From Alphaproteobacteria bacterium (GTDB lineage: Bacteria > Pseudomonadota > Alphaproteobacteria > Caulobacterales > Aquidulcibacteraceae), in NCBI GenBank assembly GCA_018969015.1, contig JAGWZE010000002.1, forward strand, positions 62,001 through 126,000: a stretch of DNA of 64,000 nt, in the 5' to 3' direction. Under the pieces are notes generated by a model. The model ran no database searches. It was not told the origin of the DNA and saw only the letters and a program-made list of their open reading frames with translations. The position numbers and the translations under genes were made by a program. Of the stretch, positions 43,780 to 52,638 are shown one piece after another. Numbering within the stretch: the first letter of the stretch is position 1; every line of letters starts with the position of its first letter.

Positions 43780-45060
43780 ATGTCCGACGCCGCCATTCTC
43801 GCCCAGCCCTTGACGCTGCCCGCCGAAACGCTCCGCAACCGGATCGTCAAGGCGGCGATGACGGAAGGGCTCGCCGATCGCGAGGGCCGGGCGACGCCCG
43901 CGCTGGAGCGCCTGTATCGGCTCTGGGGCGCCGGCGGCGCGGGCCTGCTGATCAGCGGCAACGTGATCGTCGACAAGGACCATCGCGAAAAGCCCGGGAA
44001 CGTCGTGATCGAGGCCGAACCGGACGCCGAGGCGCGCGCCGCGTTGACGCGCTGGGCGCAGGCCGCGCGCGCCGACGGCGCGGGCTTCTGGATGCAGATC
44101 AGCCATGCGGGGCGCCAGACGCCGGCGCTCGTCAATCAGGCCCCGAAGGCGCCGTCGCCGATCGCGGTGAACCTGCCGGGGAACCGGTTCGGCCGTCCCG
44201 TCGCGCTGACGGAAGCCGAGATCCTCGACCTCGTGCAGCGGTTCGCCCGCGCCGCGCGCGTCGCGCGCGAGACCGGCTTCACGGGCGCGCAACTGCACGC
44301 CGCGCACGGCTATCTCGTGTCCGAGTTCCTGTCGCCGCGCGCCAATCAGCGCACCGACGCCTGGGGCGGATCGCTCGAGAACCGCGCGCGCTTCCTGCTC
44401 GAAAGCGTGAAGGCCGCGCGCGCGCAGACGGGCCGGGACTTTACGCTCTCCGTCAAGCTGAACAGCGCCGACTTCCAGAAAGGCGGTTTCGCGCCGGAGG
44501 AAAGCCTGATCGTCGCCGATTGGCTCGCGCAGGCGGGCGTCGACGTGATCGAGATTTCCGGCGGCAACTACGAGCAGCCGCGCATGGCCGATCTCGATGG
44601 CGCGGAAAAGCCGGACCTCTCCGGTCTCCCCGCTTCGACCGCGGCGCGCGAGGCGTATTTCCTCGATTTCGCGGTGGAGATGCGCAAGCGCGTGAAGGTT
44701 CCGCTGATGGTCACGGGCGGGTTCCGGACGGCCGCCGCAATGGCGCGCGCCGTGCGCGACGACGGCGTCGCGCTCGTCGGCCTCGGGCGCCCGATGGTTG
44801 TCGACACGGATGCGCCGAAGCGCCTTCTCGCCGGCGCCGCCGAGCTCACGCGCTGGGAGAACATCCTGCGCGTCGGCCCGGGGCTCTTCGGGCCGAAATC
44901 GCCGATCATGCTGATCAAAGCGGTGAACGGCTTCGGCGCGATGTCCTGGTACTACCAGCAGATCCGCCGCCTCGGCGCAGGCGAGGCCCCGGACGTGAAG
45001 CTGGGGCTTTTGAAGGCGCTTTCGGTCGAGGAGAAGACGCAGAAGGCGATGCTGGGCTGA
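43780..45060 (+). CDS. NADH:flavin oxidoreductase, old yellow enzyme family
   Basis: 426-residue FMN TIM-barrel enzyme. RIVKAAMTEGLAD near the start, WMQISHAGRQ and GAQLHAAHGYLVSEFLSP (His pair for substrate binding), then GGSLENRARF and the C-terminal VALVGLGRPMV mark the family. It should reduce activated alkenes, nitro-compounds or similar at the expense of NAD(P)H. AGAGGGGAA lies just before ATG 43780. The downstream xpaC-telA pair is convergent with 6 bases between stops. Confidence 0.9.
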   Translation: MSDAAILAQPLTLPAETLRNRIVKAAMTEGLADREGRATPALERLYRLWGAGGAGLLISGNVIVDKDHREKPGNVVIEAEPDAEARAALTRWAQAARADGAGFWMQISHAGRQTPALVNQAPKAPSPIAVNLPGNRFGRPVALTEAEILDLVQRFARAARVARETGFTGAQLHAAHGYLVSEFLSPRANQRTDAWGGSLENRARFLLESVKAARAQTGRDFTLSVKLNSADFQKGGFAPEESLIVADWLAQAGVDVIEISGGNYEQPRMADLDGAEKPDLSGLPASTAAREAYFLDFAVEMRKRVKVPLMVTGGFRTAAAMARAVRDDGVALVGLGRPMVVDTDAPKRLLAGAAELTRWENILRVGPGLFGPKSPIMLIKAVNGFGAMSWYYQQIRRLGAGEAPDVKLGLLKALSVEEKTQKAMLG

Positions 45061-45066
45061 TGCCGT

Positions 45067-45705
45067 CTACGGGCGGCCGAGGTCTTCCTTCAGCGCGGCG
45101 TCGATCAGCTTGAGATCGGCGTCGAGGCTGCGCAGGTCATCGTCGGCGAGCTTTTCCGCGAAATGCGCGAAGGCGCTCTCCATCTTCGCGAGCACGTCCT
45201 GGATCGCGGCGAGACGCTCCGTGTCCGGCGTTTTGCGTTCGCGCAGATCGACATAGGCGCTGGCGAGCTCCGCCGTGCGCGGGAGGTAGTAGGTCAACAG
45301 GCGCTGCACGGCGCCAAGGCGCTCGGGCTCGGCCTCGATCGCCGCGATCACCTCGGTCGCGATGGTCGCGATCGTTTCGAGCCGATCGCGCACGGCGTTC
45401 TTCGGCGTCGCCGCAAGGGCCTGCTGGATGGCGCCAAGCGCGGGGCGCGCGTCCGCCATCACCGCATCGAGCACCGCGCGCTGGCCCTGGGCGAGGCGCT
45501 GCGCCTGCACGCGTGCGGCGCGCGGCCGCTGCACCGCGGCGAACAAGGCAAGGCCCACGAACACGATCGCCGCCGAAAGGACGCCGATCCACAAGGGCTG
45601 CGCCAGGCCGAGCACGAGCGTCGGCAGAACGACGAGCGCGGCGCCGAGCGCGAGCGCATAGCGCACGCCAAGGCCGCGTGTCTCCGGTGCGATTTCCCGC
45701 GCCAT
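45067..45705 (-). CDS. XpaC-like membrane protein paired with TelA
   Basis: 212 residues. Two hydrophobic helices (about 15-60) are followed by a helical cytoplasmic domain with YYLPRTAELASAYVDL and VLAKMESAFAHFAEKL, matching the XpaC family. It starts 7 bases after the telA stop, the usual telA-xpaC order. Similar motifs occur in the orphan copy at 37044-37880. Probably cooperates with TelA in toxic-anion or envelope-stress tolerance. Confidence 0.82.
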   Translation of the reverse strand: MAREIAPETRGLGVRYALALGAALVVLPTLVLGLAQPLWIGVLSAAIVFVGLALFAAVQRPRAARVQAQRLAQGQRAVLDAVMADARPALGAIQQALAATPKNAVRDRLETIATIATEVIAAIEAEPERLGAVQRLLTYYLPRTAELASAYVDLRERKTPDTERLAAIQDVLAKMESAFAHFAEKLADDDLRSLDADLKLIDAALKEDLGRP

Positions 45706-45712
45706 AGTGTGT

Positions 45713-46888
45713 TCAGGCGCCGTAGCGCGTGTCGGTCAGGGCCGCGCGCAGCTCGCCCGTCATCTGTTCGAGCCGCGCCTCGACTTCCGCCCGCGTGCGA
45801 CGGCCGTCCTCCTGGATGCGAACGACCGATTGGATCGTGTCGATCAGGTCGGTGTTCGTCTTTTCCAGCGTTTCGAGATCGACGATGCCGCGCTGGCTCG
45901 CCTCCTCGATCTCCACGGCCTGACCTTTCATCATGTCGGAGGTCTGGCGCAGCATCTGGTTCGTGGCGTCCGTCACCGTCTTTTGCAGGTCGAGCGCGTC
46001 CTTCTGGCGCTGCAGGCCGAGCAGCAGCACCATCTTCTGCTTCCAGAGCGGGATCGTCAGGCGCGTCGACGCCTGCAGCTGCTCCATCAGCGTTTCGTCA
46101 CTGGCCTGCACGATGCGGATCTGCGGCAGCTGCTGGATGCCAACCTGCCGCGCCTGCTGCAGGTAGAAGACGCGCTTGTCGAGGCGATCGAGCGCCTGCT
46201 GCGCGTCCTGGTATTCCTGCGCCTCCATGAGGCCTGCGCCATGACCGCCGGCCGCCGCGGCCTGATCCGCGCGCGCCTTCAGAGCGGGCAGCTCCCTGGT
46301 GCGGAACTCCTCGGCGAACGCCTTGCCGGCGGCGATGTAGGCGTCGAGTTCGCGGATGCCCTGCTTGGTTTCCTCATGGAGGTCGTCGAGCATCGCGATG
46401 TCGCGGCGCAGCGTCTCGCGCCGGCGGTCGAGCTCGATGCCGACGGCGTCGATCTGCCCGGCGACGTCGTCGAACCGGGCCTTGAACTTCTCGATCTGCG
46501 CGCGGGCGCCGCCGAACAGCTTGGAGAAGAAGCCTTCCTTCTCCAGCGCGGCGGGATCGAGCTGCTTGGCCTTGAGGATGATGTCGGTGAGGAGCTTGCC
46601 GGTCTCGCCGATGTCCTTGTTGCGGGTCTGGGCGAGGATGCGGTCGGCGTAGCCGGTCACGCTGCGCTGGGCGCGATCGCCGAAGGTGGAGATCTTGGAC
46701 CGGTCGTCGAGCTGGATTTCGGCCCGGATCCGCGCCACGGCGGCGGTGTCCACGGCGGGCTCGGCGATCGGCGGCACGGTCGCGCTCGCCGCGGCAAGGG
46801 GCGTCGCCGGCGTCGAGGCAGACGGCGGCACGGACGACGATACAGGCGGCTCGGACGGTTCGGGCACCTTCAGCTCTCCCAGTTCCAC
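45713..46888 (-). CDS. telA: TelA family toxic anion resistance protein
   Basis: 391-residue, largely coiled-coil TelA protein. Conserved stretches are GDRAQRSVTGYADRIL, FFSKLFGGARAQIEKFKARFDDVAGQID and the C-terminal NQMLRQTSDMMKGQAVEIEEASQRGIVDLETL. TelA homologues are linked to tellurite, nisin or antibiotic tolerance; the mechanism is unknown. It starts at GTG 46888 with GGAAGG upstream. The Pro/Ala-rich first 60 residues are probably disordered. Confidence 0.9.
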   Translation of the reverse strand: MELGELKVPEPSEPPVSSSVPPSASTPATPLAAASATVPPIAEPAVDTAAVARIRAEIQLDDRSKISTFGDRAQRSVTGYADRILAQTRNKDIGETGKLLTDIILKAKQLDPAALEKEGFFSKLFGGARAQIEKFKARFDDVAGQIDAVGIELDRRRETLRRDIAMLDDLHEETKQGIRELDAYIAAGKAFAEEFRTRELPALKARADQAAAAGGHGAGLMEAQEYQDAQQALDRLDKRVFYLQQARQVGIQQLPQIRIVQASDETLMEQLQASTRLTIPLWKQKMVLLLGLQRQKDALDLQKTVTDATNQMLRQTSDMMKGQAVEIEEASQRGIVDLETLEKTNTDLIDTIQSVVRIQEDGRRTRAEVEARLEQMTGELRAALTDTRYGA

Positions 46889-46929
46889 CGGCCTTCCTTA
46901 CCACGACATTGGGCCGGAAGGTGGCCGCA

Positions 46930-47841
46930 TCAAGGTGGGGAGGCGCCCGCCAAACCGGAAGCCCGGGCGAAGATCGCCGTGGAAAGAAGCCGGTCGTCGT
47001 GCGCGTGGGGCAGGCACATTTCGCCCGTTTCCCAGGCGCCGTCGTCGCCGAAGGCGTCCCGCGCCGCCGCGGCGAGGGACAGTGCGGAGAGCCGCACGGC
47101 GTAGACGGTGACGATCACCGCGCCGCCCGGCGCCAGGATGGCGGCGCAGGCGTCGAGCAGGGCGCCCAGACCCTCCTCCAGCCGCCAGACCTCGCCATTG
47201 GGCCCACGCCCGTATTTGGGCGGATCGAGAATGATCAGGTCGTAGCGGCGTCCGCGGCGGCCTTCGCGGCGGACGAAGGTCAGCGCGTCGTCGGCGATCC
47301 AGCGGATCGGCGCGTCCGCCAAACCGGCTTCCGTCTGGTTGTCGCGCGCCATGCCGATCGCCTTTTTCGAGGCGTCGACATGGGTCACCTTCGCGCCGGC
47401 CTGCGCGCAGGCGAGCGTGGCGAGCCCCGTGTAGCCGAACAGATTGAGCGCTTCGGCCTGCGGCGCGCCGGCGGGCCGGGCGCGCAAATGCGTCTGGGCG
47501 AAGCGCCAGTGGACGGCGTGCTCGGGAAAGAACGCCAGATGGCGAAACGGCGTCGGCCGAGAAAGGAAGCGCAGGTCGCGCCAGCGCAGCGGCCAGCGCT
47601 CCGGCAAGGGGCGTTGGAACCGCCAGCGTCCCGCGTCGTCGTCATCGCCGCCATTCTGGGGGGCGAACACCGCATCGGCCTTGTCCCAGTCCGCGGCGGG
47701 GCGGCGCGGCCGCCAGAGCGCCTGCGGCTCGGGGCGCACGAACGTGTAGCCGCCGGCGCGCTCGAGTTTGCGGCCTTCGCCGCTGTCGAGCACGGCGTAG
47801 TCGGTCCAGTCGTCGGCGATGAGGATCGAATAATCGGTCAC
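46930..47841 (-). CDS. Class I SAM-dependent rRNA methyltransferase (RlmI/RlmK-like)
   Basis: 303 residues from a GTG. The catalytic domain shows ALNLFGYTGLATLACAQAGAKVTHVDASKKAI, then ADDALTFV, and IILDPPKYGRGPNGEVW, the order seen in the RlmI/RlmK methyltransferases that modify 23S rRNA cytosine or guanine. The usual PUA domain is absent or highly diverged. It lies upstream of telA on the same strand, and after the SpoU gene by 18 bases. Confidence 0.85.
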   Translation of the reverse strand: MTDYSILIADDWTDYAVLDSGEGRKLERAGGYTFVRPEPQALWRPRRPAADWDKADAVFAPQNGGDDDDAGRWRFQRPLPERWPLRWRDLRFLSRPTPFRHLAFFPEHAVHWRFAQTHLRARPAGAPQAEALNLFGYTGLATLACAQAGAKVTHVDASKKAIGMARDNQTEAGLADAPIRWIADDALTFVRREGRRGRRYDLIILDPPKYGRGPNGEVWRLEEGLGALLDACAAILAPGGAVIVTVYAVRLSALSLAAAARDAFGDDGAWETGEMCLPHAHDDRLLSTAIFARASGLAGASPP

Positions 47842-47859
47842 AGTCGGTCTTCGGCGCGG

Positions 47860-48675
47860 TCAGTCTTTGGCGCCGGCATAACCCTGGCGGCGCCAGACGT
47901 CATACAGCATCACCGCGGTCGCGGCGGCGAGATTCAGGCTGTCGGCCCGGCCGCGCATCGGCAGCTTCACGAGCGCGTCGCACGCGGCCTCCATCTCCGG
48001 CGGCAGGCCAGACTGCTCGTTCCCCATCAACACGACCGTCCCCCGCGGGGCGGCGCTCGTTTCGGGCCGGGCGCGGGCCTTGAGGGACGTGCCGACGAGC
48101 TCCAGCCCGCCCGCACGGCGCCAGGCGTCGAACGCGGCGAACTCGGTGCGAACGACCGGGACGGCGAACAGGCTGCCCATCGTCGCGCGCACGGCCTCGA
48201 CCGAGAACGGGTCGCAGGTCTGGCCCAGAAGGATCACCCCGCCGGCGCCGACGGCGTCGGCCGTACGCCAGATCGTGCCCAGATTGCCGGGGTCGCGCAC
48301 GCCCTCCAGCGCCACGAACAGTCCCGCGCCGGCCGGATCGAGGGACGAGAGCGGCCGCGGGAACGGCCGGTAGGCGGCGATCAGCGTCTGCGGATTGTCG
48401 CGCTTGGAGATCTGTTCGAGCAGCGCCGGCGTGGTCTCGACGCACTTCACGCCAGCCTGGCCGGCGCGGGTGACGAGATCGCGCGTCTGCGGCCGCTCCA
48501 GCGCGGCGGCGGCGATAACCATGAATTCCGGCCAAATCCCGAGGTCTGCGCCTTCGGCGGCCAGACGCGCGCCCTCGGCCAGGAAGAGCCCGCTTTCCTG
48601 GCGCCCCTTGCGGGTGTGCAGGCTCTTCAGGGTTTTAACGAGCGGATTGCTGGCGCTTGTGATTTTGTGGAGCAT
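47860..48675 (-). CDS. SpoU/TrmH family RNA 2'-O-methyltransferase
   Basis: 271-residue SPOUT methyltransferase with an N-terminal RNA-binding SpoU_sub_bind domain (RQESGLFLAEGARL). The knot motifs are GVRDPGNLGTIWRTADA, VVLMGNEQSGLP and LPMRGRADSLNLAAATAVMLYD. It probably methylates rRNA ribose. I take ATG 48675 rather than the preceding TTG. It heads the short minus-strand run with the RlmI-like gene. Confidence 0.9.
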   Translation of the reverse strand: MLHKITSASNPLVKTLKSLHTRKGRQESGLFLAEGARLAAEGADLGIWPEFMVIAAAALERPQTRDLVTRAGQAGVKCVETTPALLEQISKRDNPQTLIAAYRPFPRPLSSLDPAGAGLFVALEGVRDPGNLGTIWRTADAVGAGGVILLGQTCDPFSVEAVRATMGSLFAVPVVRTEFAAFDAWRRAGGLELVGTSLKARARPETSAAPRGTVVLMGNEQSGLPPEMEAACDALVKLPMRGRADSLNLAAATAVMLYDVWRRQGYAGAKD

Positions 48676-48835
48676 CAAGGGACTGTCGCCGCAGGCGAAA
48701 CGGCTTTCCTTTTCGTCCGCCTTTCCGCTCAGGTCTAGCCTGGGCGGCGTGCGGAGCGAAGACGCGCGCGGCGACCGGTGATCCCGAACGCAGGCGGCCA
48801 GGCGGTCGCCCGAGGGGATCTGGCGGGAGAAGCGA

Positions 48836-49015
48836 ATGACGAGCCTGGTTCTGGCGTACGCGTTCCTGTTCCTGATCGCCGGGGCGGTCGGTTTCGGCGC
48901 CGGCTACGGCCTGCGCCGCGCGGCGATGCGCGCGCGCGATCGCGTGGTCGAGGCCGACATCGCCGCCTACAGCCGCCGGCTCGACGAACTGCGCGCCCGG
49001 ATGGCGCGGGACTGA
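48836..49015 (+). CDS. Small single-pass membrane protein, 59 aa
   Basis: A short gene with GGGAGAAG immediately before ATG 48836. The product begins MTSLVLAYAFLFLIAGAVG, a clear transmembrane helix, followed by a Gly-rich turn and a basic, amphipathic helix (LRRAAMRARDRVVE...RRLDELRARM). It ends 6 bases before the OmpA-like gene, so it is probably the first cistron of that envelope operon. No named family; it may act as an adaptor for the large coiled-coil protein two genes on. Confidence 0.6.
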   Translation: MTSLVLAYAFLFLIAGAVGFGAGYGLRRAAMRARDRVVEADIAAYSRRLDELRARMARD

Positions 49016-49021
49016 GGCTGC

Positions 49022-50320
49022 ATGAGCGAACCGTCGTCCTCCCCTGGCGAACGGGCGCCACTGGCGGCCGTCGAGGTCACACCGGCCGAGCCGACGGCGG
49101 CCGTCACGCCGGACGCGCCCGCCGATCCCAACCTGTTTCCCGGCGAAGACGCCGCGGTGGTCGCCGCGCCCGTTCGGTCGACGCGGCCCCGACCGCGTCT
49201 GGCCCTGCCGTTCGACGTGTCGGCTGATCCGCGCGGCGGGTTCGGCGCCTCCGTGGGCGCCTGGCTCGTCATCGCCGTCCTGACGCTGGTCGGCGCCCAC
49301 TCCTGCGCGCCGGCCCAGGTCGAGGCGCGCCTGAAGCGGCAGGTGGAAGTGGCGCTGCGCGACGCGGGCGTCGGGTACGTGACGGTCGGCATGCGGGGCC
49401 AGACGGTCGTGCTCGGCGGCGTGGCGCCGTCTGCGGACGCGAAGTCGACCGCCGGCGCCGCAGCGCTGCGCGCGGCCGGGCCGGGCGGGGCATGGTCGGG
49501 CGGCGTCACGCGCGTGGAGAACCAGATCGTCATCGGCGCGCCGGTGTCGCCCTACACATGGAGCGCCACCCGCGACGGGACCGCCGTCCGCCTCAAGGGC
49601 CATGCGCCGAGCCCCACCGCACGCGCCGCGCTCGCCGCGCGCGCCAAGGCCTTGTTCGGAACGGTCATCGACGAGACCGCCGTCGCGCCGGGCGCGCCGC
49701 CGGAGCAGGCCTGGCAGGCGGTGGCGTCCGATGCGCTCGGCCGTCTCGCGTCGCTGAAATCGGGCGCGGTGCGCCTGTCCGATCGCCGCCTCACCATTCT
49801 CGGCGAAGCCGATCCCGCCGCCGCCGCCGAACTGCGCACCTTCTATGCGCAGCCGATGGCGGAGGGCTTCTCCGCGCTGCTCGACGTCACCGCGCCCGGC
49901 CAGGCGCTCGACGTGCCGGGCGTCAGCGGCGTGAAGCTGACCGCCAACGCCGCCGCTGACACCTGCCAGAAGGCGTTCGCCGGCCTGCTTTCGCGCAACG
50001 TCATCAACTTCGACACCGGCTCTGCCGAAGTGTCGGCCTCGAGCCAGCAGATCCTCGACGATCTCGGCCGCGTCGCGCGGCGCTGCGACCAGTACTCCAT
50101 CGAGATCGCCGGCCACACCGACGATCGCGGCGATCGGGCCGCCAACATGAAGCTGTCGCGGGCCCGTGCTGAGGCCGTCGTGCGTTACCTCGTCGGGCTC
50201 GGCGTCGCGCCGGAGCGTCTGGAGGCGGCGGGCTTTGGTCCCGATCGTCCGCGCGCCAGCAACGCGTCCGCGGCCGGGCAGGCGCAGAACCGTCGCATCG
50301 AATTCACCGTGAAGAGCTGA
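49022..50320 (+). CDS. OmpA family protein with membrane anchor
   Basis: 432 residues. A Pro/Ala-rich cytoplasmic N-terminus (about 1-75) leads to one membrane helix (GAWLVIAVLTLVGAHSC). Then comes a periplasmic region with BON-like repeats (VGMRGQTVVLGGVAP and similar), and a C-terminal OmpA-like peptidoglycan-binding domain: NFDTGSAEVS, GHTDDRGDRAANMKLSRARAEAV and NRRIEF. It is therefore an inner-membrane protein tethered to peptidoglycan, like MotB/OmpA hybrids. Spacing of 6 and 3 bases to its neighbours indicates an operon. Confidence 0.88.
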   Translation: MSEPSSSPGERAPLAAVEVTPAEPTAAVTPDAPADPNLFPGEDAAVVAAPVRSTRPRPRLALPFDVSADPRGGFGASVGAWLVIAVLTLVGAHSCAPAQVEARLKRQVEVALRDAGVGYVTVGMRGQTVVLGGVAPSADAKSTAGAAALRAAGPGGAWSGGVTRVENQIVIGAPVSPYTWSATRDGTAVRLKGHAPSPTARAALAARAKALFGTVIDETAVAPGAPPEQAWQAVASDALGRLASLKSGAVRLSDRRLTILGEADPAAAAELRTFYAQPMAEGFSALLDVTAPGQALDVPGVSGVKLTANAAADTCQKAFAGLLSRNVINFDTGSAEVSASSQQILDDLGRVARRCDQYSIEIAGHTDDRGDRAANMKLSRARAEAVVRYLVGLGVAPERLEAAGFGPDRPRASNASAAGQAQNRRIEFTVKS

Positions 50321-50323
50321 CCC

Positions 50324-52231
50324 ATGGCCTACCTCATCGCTCAACTCGCCTGGCCGCTCGTTTTGCTCGCCCTAGCAGGCGCCGCCGCCGGCTGGTTCTG
50401 GCACGCGATGCGCACCGCCGCTGACGTGCAGGCGCGCGATCGCGCCCGGTCCGACGTGCGCGCCGCCGTGTTCGCGCTGCAGGACGAGATGGCGCCGCTC
50501 GATGCGGACGCGGCCGAACTCACCGCCCGTCTGCGCGCCGCCGAGCGGGACGCCGCCGACTGGCGCCGCCGCGCCGGCGAATTCGAGGCGCTGGCGGCTG
50601 AACGCGATGATCGCGTGGTCGAACTGCGCAACGCGGTCGTCGAGGCGGATGCGTTGCGCGCGCGCGTGGCGGATCTCGAAGCGCGCGCCGCGGCGGCGCC
50701 CGAGGCGCCTGAGGCCCCTAAGGCCCCTGAGGCGCTCGTCGCGCCCGTCGATGTCGCTCCCTACGAAGCGCGCATCGCCGCGCTCGAAGCCGCGCGAGAC
50801 GAGGCGCTCGCGGCCGCCTCCGCGCAGGCGCCCGATCCTTCGCCGGCATGGCGGCTGCGCTATCTGGAGCACCGTCTCTCCTGGGCGGAGCGGCAGGTGG
50901 CGGCGGCGCGGCGCCCCGCGATCGATCCCGCCGTCGTCGCCGAGCGCGACGCCGCCCGCGCCGAGGCCGAAGCGCTGCGCGGCAAGCTCGCCGAGGCTCT
51001 GGCCGTGACGCCGATCACGCCGTCCGAAGACGAATTGAACGTGCTGCGGTGGCGCACCCGCTATCTCGACGGCCGCGTCCGCTATCTCGAAACCCGTGCG
51101 CTGGAGGCGACGTCGCCCGCCGCGCCGACGCCGCTCGAAGCCGAACCCGACGCCGAAGACGCCGCCCGGGCGAAGTGGCGCCTGCGGTATCTGACGTCGC
51201 GGGTGGCCTATCTCGAACAGCGCGAGAAGGAGCTTCTCGCGGCCCCGAAGCCCGTCGGCGCCGATCCGGCGGCACTCGCGGCGGCGCAGGCCGAAATCGT
51301 CCGCGTGCGGACGGCCTATACCCAGCTGCACGGGCAGGCGCAGATGGCGGTCAATGCCGCCAACGAGCGTCAGGCCAAGATCGCCGCGCTGGAGAGCGAT
51401 CTCGCCGCCGCGCTCGAGATGGCCGGCGAAGCGGATACGCTCCGGGCGCGCCTGCGCGAGCTCGAAACCGCACAGGCCACAGCGGTCGATCCGGCCGACA
51501 TGACCCGCATGGGCTGGAAGGCGCGGTACCACGAGGCCCGCGTCCGTTGGCTCGAGCCCCGCCTGGCCGAACTCATGGCCGAGAAGGCCGAGCTGGAGGC
51601 GCGCCTGGCGGCGCAACCCGCGCCGCAGCCGGTCGCGGCCGTCGCGCCTGCCCCTGCGCCAGAGCCAGCGCCGGAACCTGCGCCCGAGACCGCCCCCGTC
51701 CAGGATGAGGCCGTCGAACGGCGCGCGCCGCGCGGCTTCGCGGCGGAGCCGCAGGCCGAGCCGCGCTACGTGTGGCGCCGCGTGCGCGTCCTTGACGATC
51801 CCACGCCGAGCCCGCGCGATCGCATCGTCTGGCGGCGCGCGCCCGCGCAGGAAGAGCCGGTTCCGGCCCGCGCCGCGCCTGCGCCGGCGCCCGTCGCTGC
51901 GCCGCCGCGCCCGCCACGCCCCGCGCCCCACACGATGCCCACCATCGCCGATCGCCCGCCGGGCCTTCCTGCGCCCCGTGGCGGCGCGCCGGACGATCTG
52001 CGCATGATCGCCGGCGTCGGCCCCAAGATCGAGAGCACGCTCAACTCGCTCGGCGTCTACCATTTCGATCAGATCGCGGCCTGGACGCCGGAACAGATCG
52101 CGTGGGTCGACAACTATCTCTCGTTCCGCGGCCGCGTGTCGCGCGAGAGCTGGATCGATCAGGCCCGCGCCCTTGCGCGCGGCGAGGAGACGGACGGCAA
52201 GCGGCGCTACCTGCAAGGCGAACATGTCTGA
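50324..52231 (+). CDS. Membrane-anchored coiled-coil protein with WRxRYL repeats and C-terminal HhH domain
   Basis: 635 residues. An N-terminal membrane helix (about 5-27) is followed by long Ala/Glu/Arg coiled coil. Within it one motif, W(R/K)xRY(L/H)xxR(V/L)xxxE, recurs four times at about residues 176, 243, 285 and 398 (for example WRTRYLDGRVRYLETR). A Pro-rich linker (about 430-545) leads to a helix-hairpin-helix domain, DDLRMIAGVGPKIESTLNSLGV to about 635, of the type found appended to alphaproteobacterial NuoE proteins. No named family for the whole. Its stop overlaps the thioesterase start by 8 bases. Confidence 0.75.
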   Translation: MAYLIAQLAWPLVLLALAGAAAGWFWHAMRTAADVQARDRARSDVRAAVFALQDEMAPLDADAAELTARLRAAERDAADWRRRAGEFEALAAERDDRVVELRNAVVEADALRARVADLEARAAAAPEAPEAPKAPEALVAPVDVAPYEARIAALEAARDEALAAASAQAPDPSPAWRLRYLEHRLSWAERQVAAARRPAIDPAVVAERDAARAEAEALRGKLAEALAVTPITPSEDELNVLRWRTRYLDGRVRYLETRALEATSPAAPTPLEAEPDAEDAARAKWRLRYLTSRVAYLEQREKELLAAPKPVGADPAALAAAQAEIVRVRTAYTQLHGQAQMAVNAANERQAKIAALESDLAAALEMAGEADTLRARLRELETAQATAVDPADMTRMGWKARYHEARVRWLEPRLAELMAEKAELEARLAAQPAPQPVAAVAPAPAPEPAPEPAPETAPVQDEAVERRAPRGFAAEPQAEPRYVWRRVRVLDDPTPSPRDRIVWRRAPAQEEPVPARAAPAPAPVAAPPRPPRPAPHTMPTIADRPPGLPAPRGGAPDDLRMIAGVGPKIESTLNSLGVYHFDQIAAWTPEQIAWVDNYLSFRGRVSRESWIDQARALARGEETDGKRRYLQGEHV

Positions 52232-52637
52232 TCCGGACGCGTTCGTTCCGCAGTTCGCCTTCGACGTCACGGCGGAGCCCGCCCACATCGACGAACTCGG
52301 CCACGTGAACCACAAGGTTTACGTCGCGTGGGCGGAAGAGGCCGGCGTGCGCCATTGGCGCGCGATCGCGGACGCCGACGATCAGGCCCGCTGGATCTGG
52401 GTCGCTTCGCGGCTCGAGGTCGATTTCCTGCGCGAGACGCTCGCCGGCGAAACGCTGCGTGTCGAGACGCGCGTGGGCGCGCCGCGCGGCGCGCGCTTTG
52501 ATCGGCACGTGCGCATCGTCGGCGCCGACGGCAAGCCGAAAGCAAAGGTGCTGTACACCTGGGCGCTGATCGACGCCGTGACGCGCCGCCCCGCGCGCGT
52601 GCCGCCCGCGCTTGCCGCGCAGTTCACTCAGGCCTGA
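52224..52637 (+). CDS. Acyl-CoA thioesterase, 4-hydroxybenzoyl-CoA thioesterase family
   Basis: 137-residue hotdog protein. ELGHVNHKVYVAWAEEAG is the 4HBT/YbgC-type active segment (DxxxHVNN-like with Asn-His), and SRLEVDFLRET matches the second strand. It begins inside the end of the coiled-coil protein gene (8-base overlap), so the two are translationally coupled although the roles differ. Converges on csaA with one base between stops. Confidence 0.85.
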   Translation: MSDPDAFVPQFAFDVTAEPAHIDELGHVNHKVYVAWAEEAGVRHWRAIADADDQARWIWVASRLEVDFLRETLAGETLRVETRVGAPRGARFDRHVRIVGADGKPKAKVLYTWALIDAVTRRPARVPPALAAQFTQA

Positions 52638-52638
52638 G

